Part shown: positions 1-13,600 of the stretch, piece after piece | Layout: every line of letters begins with the position of its first letter | How positions within the stretch are numbered: position 1 is the stretch's first letter | Origin: Owenia fusiformis | Lineage: Eukaryota; Annelida; Polychaeta; Sabellida; Oweniidae | Reading direction: 5' to 3' | Assembly (NCBI GenBank): GCA_903813345.2 | Contig: CAIIXF020000007.1 | Coordinates: 27,996,698 to 28,060,697, forward strand | Length of the DNA: 64,000 nucleotides | The notes under the pieces: generated by a model | The model's database searches: none | What the model saw: the letters and a program-made list of their open reading frames with translations, nothing else | Told to the model about the DNA's origin: nothing | Position numbers and translations under genes: made by a program

Positions 1-1621
1 GAGAGAGAAAGACTTCAGAAACAAGAAGAAGCAAGACAAAAGAAACTTGAGGAAGACAGAAAGTTGGAGGCAATAAGACAAGAAAAACAAAGACAAATAG
101 AAACCAGGAAGAAAGCAGAAGAGCTTAGAAGGCAAAGACAGCTTGAACAACAAAAAAGATTGGAAGAGGCTAAACGGAAGAAAGATGAAGATGAAAAGAA
201 GAGGCAAGAGACACTCAGGAAGCAAAAAGAATTAGAGCAGAAAAAATTAGAACAAGAGAAAAAGATTGCTGAAGCTAAGAGAAAAGAAGAACTGAAAAGA
301 CAAAAACAATTGGAGGAGCAGAGAAGACAAGATGAACTCAGAAGGCAAAAGCTTTTAGAAGAACAAAAGAGAAGAGATGAGATCAAAAGGCAGAAGGATC
401 TACAAGAACAAAAACGCCAAGAAGAAATAAAGAAACAAAGGGAACTTGAGGAGCATAAACGCCAAGAGGAAATAAAACGCAAGAAAGAGATAGAAGAGAA
501 GAAGCGTAAGGAATTAGAGGAGAAGAAAAGACAAGAAGAAAAGAAGTGCTTAGAAGAGCAAATAAGAAAACAAAAGGTGGAAGAAGAGAAAAAACAAAAA
601 GCTCGAGATCAACAAAAACAGTTGGAAAATGAGAGAATAAAAAAGGCTATGGAAGAGCAACGTCGCAAAGAAGAAATTGAGCAGATTAAAAAGAGGAAAC
701 AGGAAGAAGAAGAACAAAAGAGAAAAGAACAGGAAGAACAACGTAAAAGGCAAATCCTGGAAGAACAAAAGATAAGGGAATTAGAAGAACAAAGAAGACA
801 GCAACTTCTTGAAGAACAAAAGAAAAGAAAGGAACAAGAACAACAAAAAAGACTGCAGTTAGAAAAACAAAGACAGGAAGAACAGATGAAACTCTTAGAG
901 CAAAGACGAAAAGAACAAGAAATACTTAAACAACAAGAGCTCCAGAAGGCAAAAGAATTAAGGGAACAGAGACATAAAGAGGACCAAGAAAAAGTGCGGC
1001 AGTTAAAGCAACTTCAGCAGCAAAAATTAAAACAGAAAACCATCTCCCAACAAGAGTCCCTACCCACCTCTCCTCTCTCTCCGAGTAGTAAGTCTCAAGA
1101 TAATGACTTGTCCAAACAGTCCTTAGATAGTTTGGCAGGAACTCAACAATCAGCAGTTCATGAGGTTGAGACTATTAAAGCAAACACAGCCATGCAAGTA
1201 GATAACACTTCTATGAATCAACACCAATCAAAAGATAACAAAAAAGCAATTACATCGCCAGCTCCGGGTAAGAAATCTGTAACCCAATCCCAGACCAAGC
1301 TTCAGACGCAAGTATCAGCCTCTGACTCGGACTTTGATAGACCTTTACTGCCATTAGTACCACGTCCCCGAATAGACGAGGACTCTGATAGCACTGATAG
1401 TAGCAGTATCAGCTACGCAAGCTCTACAGCCAGCTCTAGATCAAACAGACGTAAATATAGGACTCGTCACCAAGATGCAGCCACTAGGCAACAATTGGGC
1501 AAAGATATCCATATAAAGGAAGACCAGATCAGTCCAAGGCCACATAGGAGAAAAAAGAAAGACAAGAGTTCAAAACGGAAGTCCCCAATCAACAGATTAG
1601 ATTCTCCCAGTGCTGGCCCAG
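1..1621 (+). CDS. SVIL: Supervillin exon 1 of window: charged helix plus Ser-rich linker
   Basis: Frame 1 is open from the first base, so the exon or gene starts upstream. Residues 1-345 are almost wholly K, R, E and Q with scattered L and I, a candidate single alpha-helix or coiled coil. Residues 94-168 form five 15-residue repeats of the pattern RxEEIKRQKxLEEQK. From about residue 346 the sequence turns Ser/Pro/Asp-rich ([28 protein letters not shown]) with basic patches, and looks disordered. The donor is CCCAG|GTGAGT, phase 1. I know no counterpart of this helix in vertebrate supervillin. Confidence 0.88.
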
Positions 1622-4600
1622 GTGAGTTTTTAAACAAGCAATTATTGCACCCTCACTGCACATTAATAGTACATGTATGTTTTGCATTAATTTCATGTAA
1701 TTAATCTTGAACAGCATCACTGCATTCATTTTCATCTTCCCTGTCATCATATATTCATTTCATGTCATCATCTTTGTCTCTTATAATGAAATTGGCGTGA
1801 CATTGGTACTTGATTCAAAGCAAGGTTAAATCGCTTCGTTAGGAAGCATTCTGACAAAAAGCTTCTTAATGAAAGATTTTGTGCCTATAAATGCAACCCC
1901 TCAGACATCTTTTGATGGGACGATTTTTTGTCAAAACAATTAAACCTGATGTGTAACTCTAACCATTGATTGATTGATATTGGTAGATTGTCATTTGGTT
2001 CCGACGGAGTTATCTTTGTGAGTTGTTATTAAACGAAGTCAATTATTTCATCAGCAGAAGGAAAAGTCATGATAAAATGCATCAACATATCATTTATCTA
2101 TTTATGCCTTTAAACACCTCTTGTTAAAAGATTACCAGATTACTGACATGTACGTAGCAGGTGATTGGCCTGGGAATATTATATTAGATATAAACAATAC
2201 TTCACTGTCAGTCTTTACAATGTCATGTTGACATATCTTATTGAATGATGCCATATGTTCAAACCTGATGTCATACAACAGTAAAACCTGTTTTAATGAA
2301 CACCTGTCTCTAATGAACACCTGTCTCTAGTGAACACATGTCTCTTTTTAGACCACACATACTCTACTGATTTCTGTATATACACTCTCTGTAGTTACCA
2401 GCTAACAACAATGAACGTTTTTTTCTTGGCAAAAAAAATGTTCAATATACACAGGTTTTACTGTATGTGGACTGTGTGTACGGTGTGTGGAAGGGGGTAC
2501 AATAAGTGTAACATGATAACATAAAGTCTGGATGTACTACCAAATGAACTTTAACTCTAACTGAGAAAAATTGAAAAACACGTAATCAATCAGGAATTTT
2601 TCAGTTGGATAAAGGGGTCTGATAACAAATTTAAAAAAGTCAGTTATATTTTGACTGTTAGCACTTTGAACTGTCATGATATCAAGGGATAGTGTTGGTG
2701 TGTTAAAAAGTGCATGTACATAATACTTCAGGTCAAGCTGAATTAAATGCATTTTTCAAAAACTTATTTTATACGTAGAAGGATATTTAGTTTAAGTTTT
2801 ATTGGATTAGTGTAAGTTTATTCTTTTAAAAAAGTCAACAAACGCATGTTTGTCTGTATGAGGATTGATTTAGTTATCAACATATTGTAAACAAGTTAGT
2901 TTATGTTAGGAGAAAGTTTAAACAAATACGGTTATGTTTGATGAATGGTCTAGGATCACAAAGCATGTCAGTGTAAGATGAGGTCAGAGTATCAGGGTTA
3001 CTCTTGTCCAGTATACCCATGATTAACCTATGATCATAACCGCTAAAGATAATAGTGCTGGAATAAGCGAAACCAGACCAAAGGCTGGAGGTTCAAGCAG
3101 TAGGTTAATACAGAGCAGACTGGTACTTGTTGGAAACGTGGCAAACGCAGCAAACGAGGACTGTAATCAGTATATCTCTGATGGGAAGAAAGTAGAAAAC
3201 TTGAAAACATAACTGATGGTGCTGGCCAAGATTCGTGTAATGTGATATAACTACTTTAAAATAGATATGAACTTTAGAAACGGTGTTTATTTGGATGGAT
3301 CTAACTAACTAGGAATGTAACCAGGTGAAAATCATCAAGATGTACCAAGCTCAGATATACGTAGTACTTTACGCGATACAATGGGGGGTACTGAGCTCAA
3401 TTGTTATCATTGTATTGGTTGATATATTCAAACGATGGCGAAACAGAAGGAGACAGAGAACCAGAGAGAGAGTGGCACAAGACAACAAAGCTAAAACAGG
3501 TATGTCCTTGTAAACAAACACACCTCAGTTGACTAAAAACACATATTTCAGACTCAAGGCAGGCTAAAGTTCACATGAGATAAATTGTAAATTGACATTT
3601 TGGCATTAGATTCATTAAGTTAAGTTAAGCTAAACCAGTTCAGAAACAGGTTTAGCCTAGATAGATAAGCTTATTTTATGATGGCATTTACTGCTGTTCA
3701 GATTTGTGAATGTCCTATAAAACACATCATAATGACAATAAAATGTTGCAGGCACAATTTTTTCGAAGTTCAACACGCAATCATAGTTATTTACCAGATG
3801 CTTTAGGCAGGTTGTTACGCTTAAACTTGAGCATTTTCACTAGCTTAAAATACCAATTATAAGTGTTCAATTACCAATGTTTGCAAACTTAGAAAACTTA
3901 AAGTAAAAATTAGGAACAGGAAATTTTAAGGAAATTCCTGATATGTCATGTGTCTATTGTTTGAAGTATTTGGTTGTGCCAGAATCTTATAATGCAAACA
4001 TTTGGTATGTTGCTATTTTATAACTGCTTTTGTGGTATATGTAGATCAATGGCAGCAAAACCACAACATCTAGAGACTCAAGATGTAAAAATTAACAAGA
4101 GTTTCAATAAAGTGTATTTCAAATTTTCAAAACCTTATACAAAGTATTCGCGACACAACCGCTAAGGCTCTTGAGGTCTTTTATCAGTATTTTTTCTATT
4201 TTTAATTGTGTTATGCTTTTGCATTTTTTGTTGATGACTAATATAAGTGTGGTAAAATCAAATAACTGCAATTCTCACAGGAGGGTGCTATTTGATCCGT
4301 ACCTGTGAAGATAACCTGAATGGATTAGATCTGTAGTATTTGATTGTTAGGTAGTAATTGATTGTTCTGTAGTATTTGATTGTTCTGTAGTATTTGATTG
4401 TTCTGTAGTATTTGATTGTTCTGTAGTAATTGATTGTTCTGTTGCATTTGATTGCTGTAGTATTTGATCATTTTCTAGACTAAACTGTGCTTTCCTGAAA
4501 TCTGTTATCTATCAGCAACAAGTCTTTTCACAAATTTAATAGCTCCTAACCTTGTTAATGTATAATAAGGGAGGGGGGTCACACAATAATTTTTTAGATT

Positions 4601-7600
4601 GTGATCGCTCTGGTTTGGTAGCCCAAGTGGATTGTGCTATATAAAATTTTTGATTGTGCCACACAATTCTCCAAAGATCAGAACATTAATTATTTTTCAC
4701 TTCTACCTTTTTCATTTTTAATCATTGACTGAATAGAAATAAAAGCATTGTACTCTAAAAACCTAAGTCATAGGGCAGGCCTGTCAGATTTGGGGCTTGG
4801 TGGGGGGGGGGGGTTGCACCCCATCAAAACTTTCAGAAAAATCCCAAGGGAAATAACATCTTATTACAGCAATCCATTCTTTAATTTTCATTTAGATTAC
4901 AATGATTTCCGTAATCTACGTTGTGCTAATTCCTGGAATGGAGTCATTATGCAGTAAATTAAAGGTAGACTAAGCAATCATAATAGACCTGAAATTAGCG
5001 TATCTCTGACCTTATGCAACTAGTCAACTGCATCTGGTAAAAAATTGTGAAACCGCTCTCCTTTTACAGATGGGGCTGTGTGGAGGGGTATCAAGAAATG
5101 TGTCTAAGAGATTCGAATAGGCACGGATTTGTTGAGAAATTGTTTGTTCGATCAGAATAAACATATAAGAAGCACACATACACTTATGCATCATGCCCGT
5201 AGCCAGAGGGGGAGCTAGGGGAGCGGACCAGAAATTCTTTCAAAATCATGCAGTTTTTCACCATTCTGAGAATTTTTCGCATGATTTTTAGCCAAAATTG
5301 GGAAAAAGCTCCCCCCTGGAAAAAAGCTCCCCCTCCTGGTAAAAGCTGGATACGGGCACGTGCATATAATCAGCTTATAGTAGAACTTCCCTCTATCCCT
5401 CTATCCGTGACACATGCCTCAAAATGAAATACATCACCACTTCACCCCCTCCCTCTAGGCCTACCAATTAGTAAGAAAAAACATGAGGAAATAAACTTTT
5501 AAATTTCATGCCATTTCCTGATTTATGTGAATCGGATGCTACTTAGCTTTATGTATTGTCGATGTAAAGTTTAAATAGAAACAACTTCCTGCTCTTAAAA
5601 TAATTAGAACGATACGCAAAATAACAGAAAAAGAGAAAGTTGTCATCTCACCTGAAAATGTCATGATGACTTTTTCAAAACGAGGTTAAAGGTCAAGTAA
5701 ACAAAAATGGCTACCTGACCATGTTGACAGATTGAAAATTGAGAAATATTCCATTTATACCGCACAAACGCGAAAAGGTATGTGATTAAATTTTGTACAT
5801 TATACAAATTAAGTTGTCAAGATGTATTAAATACATACACCAATAATAGATAGCGCATGATTCGTTGATAGTTGGAATTTGAAAGTATTATTAATTGATT
5901 TTATTTTTGTGTTAAAAATCACTTTCAGTTTCACTTTCACTGTTTCAACTTCACTTAGTCAAACATTGATGTAACAATTAGAAATAATTTCACTAATCAT
6001 TCACTAAGAATTTATAATAGGTACTGTAAAAAGAAGGAGTTTCATTCCTGATCATCTATAATTAGATCAACATCTATAACATTCCTAATCTACTATTCAA
6101 ATAAAGAAATGTAAAATTACAAGATAACGCCAGTTTGTAGAGCTAGTAGGGCTACATGAACTGAATCTGAGGAGGCCTGTGTCATTGTGACTCATCTTGA
6201 CTTAGACACAACACACCCGAGATGTTGTTTCATTTTTTTATCTGAGTATTTTTGCATTTTCACTACCCCCTCAAAAATTGAAGATGTGCATCAGTTTGCA
6301 ACGTTATTTCAGTGGTGAATAAATATGCAATGATCTCATGTGTCTCGAACTCAAGGTTACATCGACAGGGTCTAGCTTAGCCTGCCCAGCTTATAGTGAA
6401 AAAGGCATATTTTTGGAGTATTCTACTTATCAATAGGTCTGTGGAATGCTTAGGGTTCAATTCCTATTTTTTTGTTTAATTTGCATACAAGTTAATATTC
6501 CCAAGTAGATAAGTACTGTTGAGTGAGTCTGATAAGTACCAATTTGGGTTCTGTTCTAGTACCACCTCCCTTATCCATCATTTAATCTTAACTACATGAT
6601 ATTATACATTCATTAATCTTGTCTATATACTGATATCAGGGGATTATGACCTGGTGACCAGGTAACAACGTATGTTAGTTACATATTATTCAAGAACATT
6701 GTTGTCATAAAGTCTGTGACGGTAAGTGGATTACATACAACCCTCAGAGTCAGAAATCAGATGATTCTACATTGAACGGTTAATGCTACAACTGAGATAA
6801 TGGAGGATTCTCAATTGATGGAATAAAATATAATCCTTCTACTTTGATCATAACCAAACCAAATCTGATTTTAGAGTTTAGACCATCTGAATCTCGAACA
6901 ACAGCGTTCACAGGTAAGGAGTTCTTTTATTTAATACCCTAAAAAGTGCATGAACTCATGTTCCCCAATGGTATTCTATTTAGTTGTCAGAAGTTTGGAC
7001 CAGGAGCTTGATTTGTACAGTTTCTTTGACCCTTACTAGTCAAATCTTAAGAACTAAGGCCAAACAAAAATATATGTCTGTTTCCTGCTCCATGTATTTT
7101 CAGATTAGGGTAGGTAGGTAGGAGGATTATTTTATTTTTCATTAAAATTTTACTCATTTTTTTTTAGGGTAGGTCAGTCAGAAAAATATTTTATCTTATG
7201 TTTTTTGTCATCTCTTCATTTTGTCATTTGCTCTTAACTGCCATGAGACCTTAATTCATCATGCAATCTATAATCATTTGATCCGTACTTACTTAAAACC
7301 TTCAGATATTGAACTAAATAAACAACTTGGTCAGGGTTCGAACTTAACTTTCTCACCTGGTATTGAAAATTGTTACGTAAGATTTTTTCTAGGTAACTAA
7401 ATACCAAAGTAAGGTAGTTGTTATTATCGCTTGAAATTGTTATTATCGCGATAAGACAAAGTTTTCCTTTACAATAGGCCTATATAATAATAAACAAGTC
7501 TATTGATCTGTTGATCTATTATCAATTTTATTCCACCATAACATTCGAAACTTCTGGATAAAGGCCTTCATGGAAATCAAATATCAGTATATTTAGCACT

Positions 7601-10600
7601 GGATCAGCAGAGGTTACAAAGTTGTCATCATATTAACATATGCCTCAAAAATATAATTTTTCTGACTCAAAAATAAACAGAATCAGCTTTAGAAGACCTT
7701 AGAAGAATATTTCTAATTCAAACAATTCAGAGAAAACTTGTCTCTGTGAGAACATAACATTTTCATCTGGTACATTGGAATTCCCTCTCCCAGAGTATCA
7801 TTGATGCCACGTCAGTTTCCCACTTCAAAACCCTCCTGGACAAGGCATGGTACTCAGATCTTTACAAATAGCCACTAGTGAGCAATAATCAGTCCCCTTC
7901 CCTAAATTCAGTTTTAATTTTAATAGATCAGATGGGAGAACATTAAAGGGTATAAAGCCTCCACCCCTCCTAAACTTGATAATGATGATGATAAGTCATG
8001 TGATCAGATCAAACTATAATAGACCAATCATGTGGTCTAAACATTCAAATTCAAATTTCCCACTATAAACATTCCTAGGTGAAAGGTCAGGCTGATTTAT
8101 GCAAATAGCTGTTGTGTTTTCGGGTTTCCCTCCCCAAGATTTTATTTTTCTTATTTCAAATCTGCATGGTAAAATGGGAATTGCAAATTTTATTGAAGGG
8201 GGTGAAACCCGAAACCAAGTTAGTACTTAGTGTTATAGATGTCTCCCTAGCAATTGCTAGACCCCTCTGGGAGTTGATTGCGGGCCTCTATTTTGAAGAG
8301 CAAAAATGGCGAACTTTTCAAGAAAATAAACAATATTTCCTGTGTTTCAAGTGTTTTGGGGCCCCTAACGATAATATTACTGCAAATGTTCAAGGGTATG
8401 AGCAATATGGACACCTGGGCCTGATGTGAGTAAAACATTTCAGAAGGAAATGTATTGTTTCAATCGAGTAGGGCCAGAGATAGAATATTTTATTTTTCAG
8501 TGTACTAAAAAATGTCTTAGGGTCGGGGGTTCAAACTAGGGTCGGTCGGGGTTCCGGAAACGGACATATATTTTTGTTTGGCCTAAGCGCAAATATTATG
8601 ATAAAATGAAAAGTACACAACTGTAATATGTATAAGCATGTAATATGCTTGTAGCTATTTTGGGATCAAAAGTCAAGAACTCTTAGAGAAATGATGCAGC
8701 TTAGTATCTATTTCCATGCTTATATGACACCTGTCTGACTAAATGATGCAGCCATGCAGAGTGAGCATGTAGTTACGCCTAACTTATTAATCTGTAGTCC
8801 CATCAGCATATTCTAATTAGAGCCATACATTAGATGTGATTCATTCTGACTTACTAGACCTTCTCTTGTATATTGTGAGAATCTTGAATCTACAGGGTGG
8901 GCCAAAAAAAACCACCCCCCTAACCAATATTCCTGATAAATATTTATTTTTTAACAATCACACCAACAATGATATATCATATTAAAGATAATTTAATTTG
9001 CAACAAAATGATATATAATAGCACCATTTTCAACAACCCCATATAGAAATATGACCATTTATGTGACATGGGGGTCAAAAAACACCTTTTCAATTTTCGT
9101 CGATTTTGCGAACAATTGCCTATTTCTACCAAATTTTAGTAAATTTTCATGAGTCTTTCATAATTGGCTATTATATCTTGTTTTCATTCAGTTTTTGAAT
9201 CACACATGCTCAATATACATGTGTATGCTTATAAAACTAATTCATTTCTTCTTCAGTCTGTCCAAAAATAGCTCAATAGACCCACCCCCCGGACCCATCC
9301 TCTGATTGGATTATTCACTTAAGACGTGGAAGCCATTGGTTGATGGCATAATTGATGGATGTAAGCGGAAGTACCATTCAACTGCTAGTTATACTTTCTT
9401 TTAGTTCCTCTACATCCCTGATAGGCTGGGTATATTTAAATACCAACCGTTCTAGATGCTCCCGGGTATGGTAATCAACATTATTGGCAACTCGACTGCC
9501 AGTAAGCCATTTTTCTGGGCTAGAGATGGTGACATTTCAAATCTCCAAAAACTCCAGGGTAGCATTGGACCTGTGTGATAGAGCATTGTTCCATCAGAAA
9601 ATGAAATTTCTTTCACATGTTTTTTTTATTCTTGAGGAGTCCTTTTTTACCACCTCATGTCATTAACATTCAGAGTATATTTTTGCTCCTGGTTCAAAGA
9701 ACAGGGCCTGTATGGTCTTTCCTTTTTGGGAAACACTGAGTGGACACCACCTACCTTTCAGAAAAATGTCATCTCGATTTGAGTAGCCTTTTATGGCAAA
9801 TGTCACTATTCTTGCTTACTAAAATAGAGTGTAGCCGTTTGATTACATGTATAGTACTTGGGGCATTTAAAACAATTGGTCTATGGAGATCCCTAGCCCA
9901 TCAGGGGTGTAGACATACTGAAAGAATGAATAATTAGGTGTTGTATGGTACTTCTGCAGAGGTCCATCAATTATACCAATGGATTTCGCGTTTTAAGCGA
10001 GAAATCAAATCAGAAGTTGGGTCAGGGGGTGAGTCTATTGAACCATATTTGGACAGACTGAAGAAGAAATGAACTAGTTTTATAAGCATACACATGTATA
10101 TTGAGCATGCAAGGTTCAAAAACTGAATGAAAACAATATATAATAGCCAATTATGAAAGACTCATGACAATGTTGTAATTTACTAAAATTTGGTAGAAAT
10201 AGACAATTGTTCGCAAAATCGACGAAAATTGAAAAGGTGTTTTTTGACCCCCATGTCACATAAATGGTTATATCTCGAGCCAGAGTTGTTGAAAATTGTT
10301 CCATTATATATAATTTTGTTACAAATTAAATTATCTTTAAAATGATATATCATTGTTGGTGTGCATGTTAAAAATTGAATATTTATCAGAAATATTGGCT
10401 AGGGGGGTGGGTTTTTTTGGCCCACCCTGTATAAGGGCTTATAGCAATAATAGATCTGCTATCAGAGACTACCCGTAACCAGTTCATATAAGGGTAGAGG
10501 TCAGCTACAACAGGAAAATGATTCTACCTTACTCTCCCTGGCCTTGTGTGCAAAATTATGGAGTTACAATAAAACCTGTATATAGTGAACATACTTATGG

Positions 10601-13600
10601 AACCACAATGTATTCACAGTTGGTAGGTGTTCATTACAGAGAGGGAATTTTATACAAGAGTCAATGTTCAGTGTGTCTTAAAGTGGTGTTCCCTGAACAC
10701 AGGTGTTCACTAGAGAGAGGTGTTTACTAAGACAGGTTCTATTGTATATATCTTATATGATAATTATCAATGTAATCTATAGGAAAAAATTCAAATCAGA
10801 GCTTATTCGTTCAATTAGGCAAGTTAGAGTCAAATAACCTCTTTTACTGATCGATATGATGCCTCAATGAGTGAAAGAATTTTTCATAAACATGGTACAC
10901 TCTTTTGATCCCAAAATGTATGTATGCTTCTAGAGTTTTGCAATAACCAAGATTTAAATGGAATCAAAATTATATCAAAGAACACGTGTCTTTTCTCCAA
11001 ATCCCCAGGTCAAACCCTGAGGTGTTAAATGTATTGAATTTATAATAAGAGAATTCTATGTGATTTGTTAACTCCTCCCTTTTCATAATGGAACAACTCT
11101 TTTGAAAGGTTCATTTTATACATTAAATAACCCATTTTTCAATTGCTACAAAGAATGCCAAAACTGAAAGGTGTTGCCCCACTGTATTATGTACTGAGCA
11201 AGTAAGTATAGCAAGTGTGTGTGAAATAAACGAGACACTATTATTGGGTTGTTTTGCTTATCCAGACTTAATAAAATCTCATAATATTATCTTGATTTCA
11301 TGTTCAATGTAATATTGAATTCGAAAACTAACATGTTTAGAAAATAAAATTGGATTTGGATTAACTCCCTGTGAATATCAGTTTGAAGTAATATATGAAA
11401 TCCTTTGTCTGTTTATCTGGAAATCTGTCATATTATAATTGGTTAATTGAAAACCTCATTGTTTACCAGGTAAGGTCAACATTTAATTAAACACCTTGAT
11501 CTTTACATGGGTGACTGGGTAAGTCTCACCCTTTACAGGAGTTTGGTTTCATTATAAACACTCTTTAAGTTACCCTTTGCATTTGTTTGACTTCGCTTCT
11601 TAAAAGAGAGATTCGACTTCAGTAGTTCAGGAGTTTAACTAGACTCTGCACGCAGGGTATCTTTAGTTAAAGATACCTATTTGATCTAGCCTATAGCAGG
11701 ATATCAGAAAAGTAAGAAAATCAGATGCTTTATTTTATGCCCAGGTATGAAATCCTCAGTAAGAAAATCTGTAGCTGTATGCTATAATTGTATAGGCTAG
11801 GTATATGCAGAATGTAACATATAAGGTCATATTGCAGAATGATAATTCCTGCATAATTATTATCATTGCAGATATTGTCTTATTTTGATCAGTTAAGAGG
11901 CTAGTTGATATAATATGTAGCTCTCTATTGGAGATAACATTAAATAAAACATTAAAATAGAAGGTATGTAGCTAGTATCTTATTTTGTTCATTCAATGCT
12001 AGTGAGGCAGATATTTCTTGTCCCTCATTTTATGTCACTACCAGAAGTGGTGACATATTGTTGTTACAGTCTCCAACCTTTTTTGTAGACAGAGTTCAGA
12101 GGTTGGTGTATGACATTCAGTGGTTCGGTGTCTGTAACAAATGGCAGGTGGTGATATTTTGCATGTTAATGCCTTGATACAATAGCAGATTGACCAACCC
12201 ATGTAGCAAGTTGGAATATCTATGAAGATGCAATTTATTGATCGTGATAAAAACTCGTTAAAGGTAAACACAGGTGAATTGTATTGGAGCAGGCAAGTCC
12301 AGATAAGATAAGGCAACTAGTAGACCTTAAACTATTCAGTCCATGTTTGCCTTATCAAATGATTGTATTAACTGGTTTGTTTGGCTTGGCTGTACTGTAC
12401 ATGTACGTAGGAACTATCCTTTTTAATGGTTTGGTTTTGCTTTAAAAGAGATTCATCTACATTTTCAGAGCATAGTAATTATTTCAGTTACCTATTGGGA
12501 GTCAGGGTACATATGATAATAAGGCTTGTGAGAAACAACAGAGTTCATAAGGTATAAGATAAGGCTCTGAATATTAAATATAAGTCCTTGTTGCCTTGAT
12601 TTGGAAAATGAAATATACGAGAAACGTTGAGATGAAGAAGGTAGTACTGTAATTATTACAATTAGCTATTGGGGATCAGGGTAAATAAGATAATAAGGAG
12701 AAATATCTGAGAGCTTATAAGATATAAAATAAGGCCCTAGAAATAAGTCCTTGTTGACTTTCTCTGAAAAAATGAAATACATGAGAAAAGTCAATAGGTG
12801 AATCATGTCAGCCTCACATAAAATACAATGTTCATGTGAAAAAGCGACTTCTCTTTGATGGCCACTAACTTCAAGTTAAACCTGTTCATAACAACCCACA
12901 CAACTAATGGGTGTTTTTATTTATGTGAAATCGTTTCTCTATTTTTCTCCATTGAATTTAATAGAATGGAGATGGTAAAGATAAACGGTTTAATGTTTGT
13001 AAATTGTCAAAAGAGATAAATCGGCAGAGGTTAACCAGAACTCTGAACTGTCAACAGCTTTGGCAAACAGGTAAGTGAGTCTACTCTCAAATATTTTTTT
13101 AACTCAAAAATAACTCTAAATATCTGATAAAATTACTCATATGTGTTAATTATAAATTGCTAGATATGATCTAATTTACAATTTTGTAAATTACCATATT
13201 TGTTAATTAATTTATATAGCCTAATAGTTGTTCTGTGTTGACTGTTGATACAGTTATAGTATGAACGGCTATGTGTTAACGATTAACTCACTTTAACTGC
13301 ATACTCTATTCTACACATCTGATTGGTCAAATACAATACTCTATGACGATAGAAAAACTAACCTATGTGTATGGATGATTATTGAATCGATGATGGAAAT
13401 GAGTACCGTACAACAGTTGGTAGCTAAATATAGAACTCTGATTGAATCAGATAGATTAACTCATAATAATGAAGATGAGAACCTTGCTCCAGATGGGAAT
13501 AACCTAAGTGGAAAGATTGACAAAAAGCAAAATGTCAGAAATAATGGAATTGATACTCAAAACAAGAACCGGAAAATGTTCATGAAGGATTTTAACATGG

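Noticed and set aside
15-482. Minus-strand ORF of 155 codons rich in Ser, Cys, Phe and Leu
   Set aside because: It is the antisense of the Lys/Glu/Gln-rich supervillin exon; stop-poor antisense follows from that composition.
6660-6914. Possible leader exon ending TTCACAG|GTAAGG in intron 1
   Set aside because: Only a donor-like match; nothing else marks an exon.
8112-8429. Plus-strand ORF of 105 codons
   Set aside because: It overlaps a small palindromic repeat and shows no known motif, splice signal or coding-like composition.
12951-13069. Possible non-coding leader exon ending GCAAACAG|GTAAGT
   Set aside because: The donor is strong but there is no start signal or conservation evidence; kept only as support for the candidate exon at 13375.
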